Below, in pieces: positions 8,827-18,386 of a stretch of DNA of 36,546 nt; position 1 is the first letter of the stretch; each line of letters opens with the position of its first letter. This DNA comes from CAITNQ01 sp041661365 (lineage in GTDB: Bacteria; Latescibacterota; UBA2968; UBA8231). The notes under the pieces are model-generated. The model saw only the letters and a list, made by a program, of their open reading frames with translations. It was not told the DNA's origin and did not search any database. Position numbers and translations under genes: made by a program. The DNA lies in assembly GCA_041661365.1 (NCBI GenBank), contig JBAZUN010000006.1:1-36546 (forward strand). The letters run 5' to 3'.

Positions 8827-9072
8827 GGAGCCTCGTCTCGGGTGGGGGTTCAGGGCCGGACCAGCCGGTGGACCGCGGTCCGCCCCGGTCCGGTTCGTCC
8901 TCGTCGGTCGGTCCGGTAATCAGCAACCGCGCGCTCACCCGGTCAACCGCCGATCCCCTCGCCCGCGGCGACGCCACTGGCTCCGGGGTTGTCGGCGCGC
9001 TAGATTGTGCGCGTGCAGCCGGATCTGCCGGACTCGTACCACCGAGCAGTACGTCACGGTAAAGGGAATCCC
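8827..9072. promoter_or_regulatory. Divergent intergenic region between URO-D and CBM9 genes
   Basis: These 246 GC-rich bases must hold the promoters of both divergent genes. I see no convincing -35/-10 pair. A ribosome site AAAGGGA (9061-9067) precedes the rightward ATG at 9073. In-frame GTG 9007 was rejected as a start because the signal peptide begins at 9073. Confidence 0.4.
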
Positions 9073-12000
9073 ATGCGCTGCCGTCTCGGCCTGCTGTTGC
9101 TGATGACCGCCTCCCTGGCCGGACCGGCCTTCGCCGCAGCCCCGGTGGCCCGGGCCGTGGCCGCGCGGGGGAGCCTGCAGATCGACGGCCGACTGGACGA
9201 GCCGGACTGGGCCGCCACCAACTGGCAGACCGGGTTCGTCTCGGCCAGCGCCGCGGCCGAAGCGGCTGGAGCGCCCCGGCCGGCCGCGGTGCAGACGCGG
9301 TTCAAGGTGCTCTTCGACTCCCTGGCGGTCTACCTCGGGGTCGAGTGCGACGAGCCGCTGGTCGAGCAGTTGGCCGGCCGGTACCACGGGCACGACCAGG
9401 AGGTCTACGCCGACGACTGCGTCGAGCTGTTCCTCGACCCGGCGGGCGAGGGCCGGTACTACCACCACTTCGTCGTCAACGTCAACGGCGCCTGGTACGA
9501 CGACTACGGCGCTGATTATGGACTCGCCCACGCCAAGCTGTGGGACTGCCCGCTGCGCACCGGTGTGACCGTGGACGCCGCGGCCCGGGTCTGGCGGCTG
9601 GAGGTGGCCATCCCGCTGGCCGGCCTGCAGCTCGGACCGGACGCCGGCAGCTCCTGGAAGTGGAACGTGACCCGCGAGCGCCAGGCCGGCGGCAAGCTGG
9701 AGCTGACCACCTGGGCTCCGCTCAAGGGGAACTTCCACCTTCCCCGGCTCTTCGGCCGGCTCGAGGGGGTCGAGGTCGCGTACGACCGCTTTAACCTGCG
9801 CCTGGACGCGCCGCGGACCGCGGTGGGAGAGGGGACCGGCGACTACCGGGAGCTGCGGCTGCAGGTGCCGGTGGCCAATCCCGGGCCGCGGTCCCGTCGC
9901 CTGATGCTGGCCGCGGAGCCGTTCCTGCAGCCCGACACGCAGGTGCGCTCAGCCGTCTTCGAGCTGGCGGCCGGGGCCACCGAGCTGGTCGACCTGCCGT
10001 CCCTGGCCACGCCACGGGAGGTTGCCGAGGCCCGCGTCCAGTTGACCCTGCTCGACGCGGCCGACCAGGCGCCGGTCAAGGTGGCGGTCCAGCGGCTGGC
10101 CGCCGAGTACCGGCCAGTGACCCTGTCCCTGGTCGAGCCGGTCTACCGCGGCAACATCCACGCCACCGAGACCGTGCCGGAGATCGCCTTCCGGATCTCC
10201 CTGACCGACGAGACCGCGAGCCGGTGCACCACCGTGGCCTGGTCCCTGAGCGACTCGACCGGGCAGCCGGTGGCCCGGACCGCGGGCGAAGCGTCGGTGA
10301 CCGGGCTGTACCGACCGCTGCGGATGCCGGCGACCGATCTGGCCATCGGCCGGTACCGGCTCTCGGTGCAGGCCCTGGACGCGGCCGGTCGCACCGTGGC
10401 CCGGGCCGCGGTTCAGGTGCAACGGCTCGGTCCGGCCCCGGGGGTGGAGGTGCGGGTCGACGGCCGCGGGAACATCCTGGTCAACGGCCGGCCCCGGCTC
10501 TTCATCGGCTGGTACGGCGAGGTGCCGCTGGACGACCCCCGACCCGAGGTGGTCGCCCTGCAGGACCTGACCACCCCGGTGGTCCTGTCCGGGGTGACCC
10601 CGGCCGATCTGCAGGAGGTGCGCGACCGGTTCGACCGCCACGGGATCTACTCGGTGGTCAGCATCGAGCCGGGCCGCCTGTTCACCACCTTCCGGCTCTG
10701 GCAGCAGCCCGAGGGGAAGGCCCTGGCCGAGGAGATCAAGCAGTTGCCGGGCCCGAGCCCGGCCGTGCGGGAGATGCTGGCCCGTCTGGTCGCCGCGGTA
10801 GCCCACGAGCCGGGGGTGCTGGGGTACTACCTGGCCGACGAGCCCGAGATCAACGACGCCCGGGCCGAGTACCTCGAGGCGGTCTACGCCTTGATGCAGG
10901 AGCTGGATCCATACCGGCCGGTGCTGCTGACCAACGACACCCTGGACGGGATCGTCACCCACGGGTACCGGGCCTGCGATATCCTCAGCCCTGATCCCTA
11001 CTCCCCCGAGTGGGCCTATCTGCCGGGCTTCATGAAGCGGTGCCACGAGGTGCTCCGGCCGGGACAGGCCATCATGCTGACCCCCTGGACCGCCTCAGGC
11101 CAGACCCACTTCGACCAAGAGATGGGGAGCAATCCGCCCTACCCGTACGAGGTCATGCGCTTCCAGTGGCTGGCCGGGCTGGCCATGGGCAGCCGCGGAT
11201 ACACGGGGTACACCGACGCCTTCTTCCTCCCCGAGCCCAGGCTGCGCTACGGCCTGCCGGCCATCTGGCGCGAGCTGCGCTTCCTCGAGCCGGCCGCGGC
11301 CGACCCTCAGGAGCCGCCGGTGGCGCCGGCCGACGCCGAGCTGATCACCTGGCTGGGCCGGGCCGACGGGCACCTCTACCTGGTGGCGGCCAACTACCGG
11401 CCCGGTCCCCGCCAGGTCTTCATCACCCACCCGCTGCTGAACGGCGTGCCGTCGCTCGCGGTGGTCAGCGAAGACCGCGCGGTCGCGGTGGCCCAGGACG
11501 GGTTCACCGACCGGTTCGACGAGGGCGCGATCCACGTCTATACCACCGACCCGGCCGGCCGCGCGCTGCCGACCACGGCTGCGGTCGCGGCCCTGATCCG
11601 CCGGCAGGAGGAGGCCACGGTCAAGCCGGGGAACCTGCTTCACTGGAGCCGCGGGGTCGTGGCCCGGTCGGGGAAGGGGTTCTACGCCCCGTGGTTCGAG
11701 CAGTTCTACTACGGCGCCCTCAACGGGGTCGAGGACGACCAGGGGTGGTGGCTGACCCACACCGACCAGCCCTGTGACCTGGACCTGCAACTGCCACGGG
11801 CCGAGACCATCGGCCGGGTGGTACTGCAGGTGACCGACCTGCGCGACTACGACCTGCGGCTGGAGGCCGCGGACGGCTCGGCGCGCGTGGCCCGCATCCG
11901 CGGCAACGAGGGCCAGGTGGTCGTCCACCGCTTGGTGCCGCCGGTGACCGCAACGCGGCTGCGAGTGACCGCCCTGGCCGGGGCGAGCGGCCAGGGGACC

Positions 12001-12081
12001 CGCGGCATCCGCGTCCGCGAGATCGAGGCCTACGCCGAGGCCGGTGACGGACCGACGACCGTGCTGGTCCCGGCCGACTGA
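9073..12081 (+). CDS. Secreted multidomain glycosidase-like protein: CBM9-like, TIM barrel, discoidin-like
   Basis: A 1002-residue protein; ATG 9073 is chosen because a clean signal peptide follows (RLGLLLLMTASLAGPAFA, residues 4-21). Residues about 30-205 match the CBM9-type sugar-binding domain (GSLQIDGRLDEPDW, ADDCVELFLDP, WRLEVAIPLAGL). About 215-455 is beta-sandwich material. From about 460 (NILVNGRPRLFIGWY) a TIM-barrel glycosidase fold begins, with YYLADEPEIND around residue 590; Glu590 is the likely acid/base by analogy with GH5/GH42-like enzymes. Residues about 870-1000 (PCDLDLQLPRAETIGRVVLQ, ending RGIRVREIEAYAE) look like an F5/8-type discoidin module. This is the only clearly exported glycan enzyme in the window, so it may cut or bind polymer outside while the others act inside. 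Substrate unknown. Confidence 0.8.
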   Translation: MRCRLGLLLLMTASLAGPAFAAAPVARAVAARGSLQIDGRLDEPDWAATNWQTGFVSASAAAEAAGAPRPAAVQTRFKVLFDSLAVYLGVECDEPLVEQLAGRYHGHDQEVYADDCVELFLDPAGEGRYYHHFVVNVNGAWYDDYGADYGLAHAKLWDCPLRTGVTVDAAARVWRLEVAIPLAGLQLGPDAGSSWKWNVTRERQAGGKLELTTWAPLKGNFHLPRLFGRLEGVEVAYDRFNLRLDAPRTAVGEGTGDYRELRLQVPVANPGPRSRRLMLAAEPFLQPDTQVRSAVFELAAGATELVDLPSLATPREVAEARVQLTLLDAADQAPVKVAVQRLAAEYRPVTLSLVEPVYRGNIHATETVPEIAFRISLTDETASRCTTVAWSLSDSTGQPVARTAGEASVTGLYRPLRMPATDLAIGRYRLSVQALDAAGRTVARAAVQVQRLGPAPGVEVRVDGRGNILVNGRPRLFIGWYGEVPLDDPRPEVVALQDLTTPVVLSGVTPADLQEVRDRFDRHGIYSVVSIEPGRLFTTFRLWQQPEGKALAEEIKQLPGPSPAVREMLARLVAAVAHEPGVLGYYLADEPEINDARAEYLEAVYALMQELDPYRPVLLTNDTLDGIVTHGYRACDILSPDPYSPEWAYLPGFMKRCHEVLRPGQAIMLTPWTASGQTHFDQEMGSNPPYPYEVMRFQWLAGLAMGSRGYTGYTDAFFLPEPRLRYGLPAIWRELRFLEPAAADPQEPPVAPADAELITWLGRADGHLYLVAANYRPGPRQVFITHPLLNGVPSLAVVSEDRAVAVAQDGFTDRFDEGAIHVYTTDPAGRALPTTAAVAALIRRQEEATVKPGNLLHWSRGVVARSGKGFYAPWFEQFYYGALNGVEDDQGWWLTHTDQPCDLDLQLPRAETIGRVVLQVTDLRDYDLRLEAADGSARVARIRGNEGQVVVHRLVPPVTATRLRVTALAGASGQGTRGIRVREIEAYAEAGDGPTTVLVPAD

Positions 12082-12106
12082 CCTGGGCTGCCGACCTGGC
12101 AAGACT

Positions 12107-12144
12107 CGAGCCCCCCTGCTTAGCGGTGCGAGCCGGGGGGCTCG
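12107..12144. terminator. Hairpin terminator between convergent CBM9 and RND genes
   Basis: A perfect 10-bp stem pairs CGAGCCCCCC (12107-12116) with GGGGGGCTCG (12135-12144) around an 18-base loop and is followed by GTGTTT on the plus strand. It lies 25 bases after the rightward stop and 32 bases from the leftward stop, so it probably serves both. Confidence 0.8.
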
Positions 12145-12176
12145 GTGTTTCAGGACCCGCGATCCGTACCGCGGCC

Positions 12177-15100
12177 TCAGTCGCGCTGCCGGTGGAAGCT
12201 CTCTTCGCTCGGTCCCAGCAGCATGTAGATGCTCGGCACGACGATCAGGGTGAGCAGGGTGGCGAACGACAGCCCGGAGATGATCACCACCGCCATCGGC
12301 GCCCACCATTGGGACGACGAGCCGCCGGCCGTGAACCTGAGGGTATCCAGATCGAAGGCCCAGCCGGCCGCCAGGGGCACGATCCCGACGATGGTGGTCA
12401 GGGCGGTCAGGATCACCGGCCGGAAGCGGGTCCTGCCGGCCTCGATGACCGCGTCGAGCTTCGACCGCCCCCACGACCGCAGCTTGCCGACGTAGTCCAG
12501 CAGCACGATGGCGTTGGTCACCACCACGCCGGCCAGGCTGATCACCCCGATCCCGGTCATCACCACGCCGAAGGGCAGACCCGCCACCATCAATCCCCAC
12601 AGCGCCCCGATGGTCGACATGATGACGCTCGACATGATGATGAGCACGATGACCACGGAGTCAAACTGGGTGACCAGGACCATGCCGATGACCAGGAGGG
12701 TGATCACCAGGGCCTTCATCAAGAAGCTGGCCGCCGCCTGCTGCTCCTCGTCCTGCCCGCGGTACTTGATGGAATACCCCGAGGGCAGCTCGTGGCCTCG
12801 CAGCCGCGCCTTGACGTCTGTTAGCACGTCGTTGGCCAGCCGGCCGTAGTTGCTGCCGGTGATCGTCACCACCCGCTCGAGATCGGCCCGGCGGATGGTG
12901 CCGAGCCCGGCCGAGGTGGCGGTCTCCGCCACGCTCGACAGCGGGATCTGCCGGCCGTCCTTGAAGACGAAGATGCGGTCGAGGTCGCCCAGCGACTGCC
13001 GGTACTGCTCGGCGAAGCGCACGTTGATCTTGTAGTCGTCCTCTTCGATCCGGAAGTCGCCGGCATCGACGCCGTTGATCGCGGTGCGCACGGCCACGGC
13101 GACGTCCTGGGTGCTCAGGCCCAGCACCGCGGCCTTCTCCCGATCGACGCGCACCGTCAGCTCCGGTTTGCTGCTCTCGAAGTCGTCCTTGAGGTCGCCC
13201 AGCCCGGGGATGTCCTTGATCCTGGCCCGCAGGTCCTTGGCGATCCCGCCCAGGGTCAGGTAGTCGTCCCCGGTGACCTGGATCTCCACCGGCTCGCCCA
13301 TCGGCGGGCCGTTCTCCTCCTTGTCGAGTCTCACCTCGGCCCCGGTGGCGTATTTGACCTTGTCCACCGACTCCTCGAAGGTCTTCAGCGACGCTTGCGA
13401 GCGCTCGTCGAAGTCCACGAAGTCCATGTAGATCCGGGCCTCGTTCTGCGTGTTGAAGCCGCCGGACAGATCCCCCGCCGAGGCCGATACCCCGACGTTG
13501 CTCACCACGTTGGCGATGTCGGGGAAGCCCGCCGCCGTCTTCTCGAGCTGTCCCGCCAGCGCGTCGGTCGCCTCCACCCGCATCCCCACCGGACCCTTGA
13601 TGCTGATCCAGGCTGCGTCGGGATCGGTCTGCGGCATGAACTCGACCCCCTTCCCCAGCGCCCCGTAGAGCGCTACGCTGGCGGCAAGCCCGAGCACCGC
13701 CACGGCCAGGGTCGACTTGGGTCGGTGCGTGGCCAGCCGCAGGACCTTCTCGTAGTTGCCGATGATGACCCGGTGGTAGAACCCCGAGCCGCCGGTGAAA
13801 CGGTCCACCTCTGCCTGGCTCATCCGCATGAACCGCGAGCAGAACACCGGGTTGATCACCAGGGCCACGAACAACGAGGCCATCAGCACCACGATCACGG
13901 TGATCGGCAGGTACTTCATGAACTCGCCCATGATCCCGGGCCAGAACAGCATCGGCGCGTAGGCCGCCACCGTGGTCAGGGTCGACGAGACGACGGCCGC
14001 CGCCACCTCGTTGGTGCCGTCGATCGCCCCCTGCACCGGCCCCTTTCCCATGCTCCGGTGGCGGTGGATGTTCTCCACCACGACGATGGCGTCGTCGACC
14101 AGCCGTCCCAGGGCGATGATCAGGCTGAAGAGCACGATGAAGTTGAGGGTGACTCCCATCATCTGGATCACCACGAAGGCGATCAGCATGCTCAGGGGGA
14201 TGGCCGTGGCGATGAAGAAGGAGTTGGTGACCCCCAGGAAGACGAAGATGCACAACACCACCAGGACGAAGCCGCTGAGGATGTGGTTCTGCAGATCGCG
14301 CAGCATCACCCGGATGAACTTGGAGTAGTCGCCCTGGATGACGACGTGGGTGCCCCGCGGCAGCGACGGCTCGCGCTCGGCGATGATTCGCTTCACCTCG
14401 TCGGCGATGAGGATGATGTTCTCGCCGGCGCGCTTGGTGACGGACAGGGTGATGCAGGGCTTGCCGTTGAGCCGCGAGATCGTCTCCCGGTCCTTGAAGC
14501 CGTACTCGACCTCGGCGACGTCGCGGATGTAGACCGGGCCCTGCGCGGTGGCGGTGACCACCAGGTTGGCGAAGGCGTACGGGTCCTTGATCTCCCCCGG
14601 CACCCGCACCGAGTAGGTGTAGCCGCCCACCTCCATGGCGCCGCCGGGGATGGTGACGTGCTCGGTCTGGATGGTCCGGGTGACGTCATGAAGGCTCAGG
14701 TTGTACTTGCTGAGCCGGGCCGGATCGATCTTGATCTTCACCTCGCGCTCGAGGGCGCCGGTGATCTTCGCCTCCAGCACGCCGGGGATGGCCTCGAAGT
14801 CGTCGGCGAAGTCGTCGGCGACCTTCTTCAGCTTCACCAGGTCGTAGTCGGCGGTGAGGATGATGTTGATGATCGGCATGTTCTCGAAGTTGATCTCGGT
14901 CACCACCGGCTCTTCGGCGTCCTCGGGCAGGTCCTGGCGGGCGCTCTCAACCTTGTCCTTGACCCGCTGGAGGGCGTAGTCCAGGTCGACCTTGGGGTCG
15001 AACTCGATGGCGATGATCGAGACGCTCTCCGAGGACGAGGAGGTGATCTCCTCGACGTTCTTGAGGGTCTTCAGCTCCTGTTCGATCTTGCGGGTGACCA

Positions 15101-15284
15101 GGTTCTCGATGTCCTCGGGCGCCACCCCGGGGTAGACCGTCGAGACGATCATGAAGGGGATCTTCACGTCCGGGGCCGCCTCGCGGGGCAGCGAGAAGTA
15201 GCTGATCAGACCGACGACGATGATGAAGGCGGTCAGCACCAGAACGGTGATGGGCTTCCTGACGGCCAGTCCCGTGATGCTCAT
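12177..15284 (-). CDS. RND-family efflux permease (AcrB/MexB-like, HAE1)
   Basis: A 1035-residue inner-membrane proton-drug antiporter, the last gene of a four-gene efflux operon. The N-terminus (MSITGLAVRKPITVLVLTAF) is TM1; then come the typical SLPREAAPDVKIP and YPGVAPEDIENLVT segments of the porter domain. The TM4 proton-relay pair is present: LGRLVDDAIVVVENI with Asp397 and Asp398. TM5 continues with TTVAAYAPM, and the C-terminal half has GVISLAGVVVTNAIVLLDY and TTIVGIVPLA. Length is normal for the family and nothing appears broken. Its ATG overlaps the stop of the adaptor gene (ATGA), so the two are translationally coupled. The substrate range cannot be told from the sequence. Confidence 0.95.
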   Translation of the reverse strand: MSITGLAVRKPITVLVLTAFIIVVGLISYFSLPREAAPDVKIPFMIVSTVYPGVAPEDIENLVTRKIEQELKTLKNVEEITSSSSESVSIIAIEFDPKVDLDYALQRVKDKVESARQDLPEDAEEPVVTEINFENMPIINIILTADYDLVKLKKVADDFADDFEAIPGVLEAKITGALEREVKIKIDPARLSKYNLSLHDVTRTIQTEHVTIPGGAMEVGGYTYSVRVPGEIKDPYAFANLVVTATAQGPVYIRDVAEVEYGFKDRETISRLNGKPCITLSVTKRAGENIILIADEVKRIIAEREPSLPRGTHVVIQGDYSKFIRVMLRDLQNHILSGFVLVVLCIFVFLGVTNSFFIATAIPLSMLIAFVVIQMMGVTLNFIVLFSLIIALGRLVDDAIVVVENIHRHRSMGKGPVQGAIDGTNEVAAAVVSSTLTTVAAYAPMLFWPGIMGEFMKYLPITVIVVLMASLFVALVINPVFCSRFMRMSQAEVDRFTGGSGFYHRVIIGNYEKVLRLATHRPKSTLAVAVLGLAASVALYGALGKGVEFMPQTDPDAAWISIKGPVGMRVEATDALAGQLEKTAAGFPDIANVVSNVGVSASAGDLSGGFNTQNEARIYMDFVDFDERSQASLKTFEESVDKVKYATGAEVRLDKEENGPPMGEPVEIQVTGDDYLTLGGIAKDLRARIKDIPGLGDLKDDFESSKPELTVRVDREKAAVLGLSTQDVAVAVRTAINGVDAGDFRIEEDDYKINVRFAEQYRQSLGDLDRIFVFKDGRQIPLSSVAETATSAGLGTIRRADLERVVTITGSNYGRLANDVLTDVKARLRGHELPSGYSIKYRGQDEEQQAAASFLMKALVITLLVIGMVLVTQFDSVVIVLIIMSSVIMSTIGALWGLMVAGLPFGVVMTGIGVISLAGVVVTNAIVLLDYVGKLRSWGRSKLDAVIEAGRTRFRPVILTALTTIVGIVPLAAGWAFDLDTLRFTAGGSSSQWWAPMAVVIISGLSFATLLTLIVVPSIYMLLGPSEESFHRQRD

Positions 15285-16357
15285 CGCGCGGCGACCTCCC
15301 CGGCCCCGGCCGTCTGGTACTCACCGGTGACCTTCACCCGGTCCCCGTCGACCAGGTCGTGCTGGCCCTTGGTCACCACCCGGTCTCCGGGCTGCAACCC
15401 GGCGGTCACCACGATCAGGTCCTCGCCGCCCCCGTCGATGGCGATGGCGCGCTCCACCGCGAGGGTGTCGTCCCGCACCACGAAGACCCGGCGGCCGGTC
15501 TGGGTCTCGATCAAGGCGTCCAGCGGCACCAGCAGGGCGTCGTTGAAGGTGCGACGCTCGATGCGGGCATTCCCCATGATCCCGGAGCGGATCAACCCCT
15601 CGCGGTTGTCAACGACGATCTCCGAGAGGAAGGTGCGCACCGACGGGCTGGCCTCCGGGGCCAGGTAGTTGATGGTGCCGGTGAACTGGCGGCCCGGCAT
15701 GGCGTCGAAGACGATGGTCACCGTGTTGCCGGTGCGGAAGTCCTCGATCAGGCGCTCGGGGATCCCGGCCTGGACCTTGACCCGATCGACGTCGATCAGC
15801 CGGAAGGCCGGGGTGCCGGGGCCGAGCACGTCGCCCTGCTCGGCGCTGCGCATGGTGATGGTGCCGCTGAACGGTGCCTCCAGGGTGGCGTCCTCGTACT
15901 GCTTGCGGGCGATGTCGTGCTGGGCCTGGGCCTGGGCCTGGGCCAGCCGCGCCGCGTCGATGGCCGACTGGGGGATGCTCCCGGCCGCGAAGAGCTGCTG
16001 GCCGCGGGCGAACTCGGCCCGCTGGAACTCCAGGTTGGCCTTGGCCAGCTCCAGTGAGGCGCGCAGCACCTCGGTCTCGGCCTCGAGGACCACCTTCCCG
16101 GCGCTGACCCGGTCCCCCTTGTCCGCCAGCAGGCGGGTGACCTTGCCGCCGTTGACCAGGCTGAGGCTGGCCTCGCGGTACGGGCTCACCGTCACCGGCA
16201 GGGTGACGTACTCGATAAAGGTGCGGGGCTGCACCGAATAGACCTCGACGTTGGTGACCTTCCCCGCGACGGTGGCCACCTGCGATTCGCCTTCCTTGCA
16301 CCCCGGCAGCGCCACCAGCGCCGCCAAGGCGATCCCGAGCAGGTACCTGGTCATCAC
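15281..16357 (-). CDS. RND efflux periplasmic adaptor (membrane fusion protein), lipoprotein
   Basis: A 358-residue HlyD/AcrA-type adaptor. The start is GTG 16357 or ATG 16354; AAGGA lies 6 or 9 bases upstream respectively, and both overlap the TolC stop. The N-terminus is a lipoprotein signal with lipobox LPGC near residue 20, so it is anchored in a membrane by acylated Cys. The barrel-sandwich/lipoyl halves flank a helical hairpin rich in Ala and Gln (residues about 100-145, including AQAQAQHDIARKQYEDATLE), followed by PFSGTI. The C-terminal part (GLQPGDRVVTKGQHDLVDGD) is the membrane-proximal domain. It bridges the permease and the outer-membrane factor encoded on either side. Confidence 0.93.
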   Translation of the reverse strand: MMTRYLLGIALAALVALPGCKEGESQVATVAGKVTNVEVYSVQPRTFIEYVTLPVTVSPYREASLSLVNGGKVTRLLADKGDRVSAGKVVLEAETEVLRASLELAKANLEFQRAEFARGQQLFAAGSIPQSAIDAARLAQAQAQAQHDIARKQYEDATLEAPFSGTITMRSAEQGDVLGPGTPAFRLIDVDRVKVQAGIPERLIEDFRTGNTVTIVFDAMPGRQFTGTINYLAPEASPSVRTFLSEIVVDNREGLIRSGIMGNARIERRTFNDALLVPLDALIETQTGRRVFVVRDDTLAVERAIAIDGGGEDLIVVTAGLQPGDRVVTKGQHDLVDGDRVKVTGEYQTAGAGEVAAR

Positions 16358-17736
16358 CGCTGTTCCTTTCTGTTGTCTCCTCCGTTGTCCGCGGCGTCGA
16401 GGAGCCCAAGACTCTTGTTCAGCGCGATCTCGGCCATGGTGCCGGCGTGCAGGGCGCTGGCCATGTTGGTGCGCGCCACCTGCAGCGCCAACTGCGCGTC
16501 GAGCACCTCGAGCTGTGTGGCCTTGCCGTTGGCGTAGAGGTTCTCGGCGATCGCCACCGCCCGAGCCGCCTCGTCCACGTTGAGGCTGCCGCTGGCGATC
16601 TGCGCCAGGGCCTGCCGCAGGTTCATCATCCCCTGTTCCACCTCGATGGTCACCGCGTCCCGGAGCTTGAGCAGCTCGGTCTCGGCCTGGCGCCGGTCGA
16701 TCTTGGCCTGCTGGTACTTGGACGAGCTCCGGAACCCGGTGAACAGGGGGAAGGTCAGGTTGAGGCCGGCGGTCCAGTAGGTCGACCAGTCCTCGCCGTC
16801 GTACCCCAGCCTGTCGAAGTTCCCGTTGTAGGCCAGGGTGGTCGTCGCCGACAGGGTCGGCAGGAACTCGCCCCGGGCGATCCGCACCGCCTTGTCCTGC
16901 AGCTCGACGGTCAGCCGGCTGATCGTCACGTCGGGCCGTTGGCTCAGGGCCAGCTCGGCGGTGGCCCGGCCGAGGACGGTGGTGTCCGGTGCGGTAAAGA
17001 CGCCGGTTACCCCCACCGCCGTTGCCGGATCCACCCCCATGACCTCCTTGAGCCGGAGCAGGGAGATCCGGGCGTTGTTCTCCGCCTCGATCAGCCGGGG
17101 GCGGTGGTTGGCCGCGTTGACCCGGGCCCGCAGCAGGTCGTAGTCGGTGGCGGTGCCGGCCTGTCGCCGGAGCTCCACGTTGGCCAGGTGCCTCTCGGCC
17201 TGGGTCAGGGAGGCCCGGGCGATCTCCTCCAGCTCGCGCGCCAGCAGGACCCCGTTGAAGGCCTGCATGGTGCCCAGGATCACCCCCTGCCGCGCCAGCC
17301 GCTCGCCCTCGGCGGCCAGGTTCCGGTACACCCGGGCCGCCTTGAGCGCCGTGCCCACCTTGCCGCCGACGTAGAGCGGCTGGGTCAGGTTGGCACCGAG
17401 CGAGGAGTTGTAGTCGGTCCCCATCTTCAGACGGTTCTTGCGCATCACCCCGTCGGAGTCCGGGAACGACATGACGAAGACGTTCGGTTTGAGGTTCCGC
17501 TCCAGGGACCAGGCCCCGTTGACCTGCGGGAACGCGGCCGATTTAGCCTCGGTGATGCGGTAGTCGGCGCGGCGGACCTCCTCGCGCGCCTGCTGGATCT
17601 CCCGATTGGTCCGCAGGGCCACGGCCACCGCGTCCTGGACGGTCAGGGCCGATAGATCCGTCGGCCTGACCTGGGCTCCGGCGGCGGTCACGGCCGCGGC
17701 CACGATCAAGACGGTCAGGTGCACCTTTCCCGGCAC
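16354..17736 (-). CDS. TolC-family outer-membrane efflux protein
   Basis: I place the start at GTG 17736, 5 bases after the TetR stop. The AAGGAG at the very end of tetR is 8 bases upstream, and a signal-like stretch VHLTVLIVAAAVTAAGAQ follows. The frame is open further upstream, but that part lies inside tetR. The 460-residue product has the two-repeat TolC layout: SALTVQDAVAVALRTNREIQ opens repeat 1 and NARISLLRLKEVMGVDP and the second coiled-coil pair follow. The ending contains GKATQLEVLDAQLALQVART, a standard OEP signature. It forms the outer-membrane channel for the pump and overlaps the adaptor gene by a few bases. Confidence 0.92.
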   Translation of the reverse strand: MPGKVHLTVLIVAAAVTAAGAQVRPTDLSALTVQDAVAVALRTNREIQQAREEVRRADYRITEAKSAAFPQVNGAWSLERNLKPNVFVMSFPDSDGVMRKNRLKMGTDYNSSLGANLTQPLYVGGKVGTALKAARVYRNLAAEGERLARQGVILGTMQAFNGVLLARELEEIARASLTQAERHLANVELRRQAGTATDYDLLRARVNAANHRPRLIEAENNARISLLRLKEVMGVDPATAVGVTGVFTAPDTTVLGRATAELALSQRPDVTISRLTVELQDKAVRIARGEFLPTLSATTTLAYNGNFDRLGYDGEDWSTYWTAGLNLTFPLFTGFRSSSKYQQAKIDRRQAETELLKLRDAVTIEVEQGMMNLRQALAQIASGSLNVDEAARAVAIAENLYANGKATQLEVLDAQLALQVARTNMASALHAGTMAEIALNKSLGLLDAADNGGDNRKEQR

Positions 17737-17741
17737 TGGGC

Positions 17742-18386
17742 TTACTCCTTCCTCTGGGCGATGCCGTCGAAGATGATCTTGATAACCTCTGCCGCGGCCA
17801 CCTGCAGTTCCTCCACCGTCTCCCGGCCCCAGCGGGTTGCCACCATGCTGTCCAGGGCCCCGTGGACCAGCCCGACCACCGCGTCGAGGGAGGCCGCGCG
17901 CACCTCTCCGGCCTGCTGGGCCTGGCCGATCCGGTGGCGCAGGATCTCGACCATCTGCTGATGACTCTCGGCCATCCGGGTCTGGGTCTCCTCGGACAGG
18001 GAGCCGAACTGGCACAGGTGCTGCGGCATGGAGGTGCTCATGTGCAGCCGGTGGGAGAAGGCGAACTCCGCGGCCTGCCGATACAGCTCCGACAGCTCCT
18101 CCCGCAGGGAACGGGTCCCCGGGAGGACCTGCCTGATCTCCGTGACGGCGGTCTCGATCATGTCGAGGAGCACGGTCGACAGCAGTTCCTCCTTGCTGGC
18201 GAAATGGAGGTACACGGCGCCCTTGGAGAACTCGGCCTCCTGGGCGATCTCCTCGATGGTCGCGGCGGCAAATCCCTTGCGGGAAAAGACCTTGACGGCC
18301 GCCTGCAGGATCTCGGAGCGATGGGCCGCCTTCTCGCGCTCGCGGCGGGTAGGGGCCTCTTCCACGGGTCCAGTCACGGTGGTCAT
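17742..18386 (-). CDS. TetR/AcrR-family repressor, first gene of the efflux operon
   Basis: The start at ATG 18386 is fixed by AGGAGG six bases upstream; the open frame continues to 18482 but without support. The 214-residue protein has a TetR helix-turn-helix at about residues 35-66 (ATIEEIAQEAEFSKGAVYLH, then FASKEELLSTVL). The C-terminal ligand-binding helical domain is ordinary. It leads the operon tetR-tolC-adaptor-permease on one strand, so it very likely represses its own transcript and the pump until a ligand binds. An AT-rich imperfect palindrome upstream is a candidate operator. Confidence 0.92.
   Translation of the reverse strand: MTTVTGPVEEAPTRREREKAAHRSEILQAAVKVFSRKGFAAATIEEIAQEAEFSKGAVYLHFASKEELLSTVLLDMIETAVTEIRQVLPGTRSLREELSELYRQAAEFAFSHRLHMSTSMPQHLCQFGSLSEETQTRMAESHQQMVEILRHRIGQAQQAGEVRAASLDAVVGLVHGALDSMVATRWGRETVEELQVAAAEVIKIIFDGIAQRKE

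Noticed and set aside
11095..12600. 501-codon minus-strand frame across the CBM9 gene end and RND gene
   Set aside because: It overlaps two supported genes and a hairpin terminator and shows no family features.
13395..15668. 757-codon plus-strand frame opposite the RND permease
   Set aside because: Its His/Asp/Gly-rich composition is an artefact of the permease codons; the minus strand encodes a textbook RND protein.
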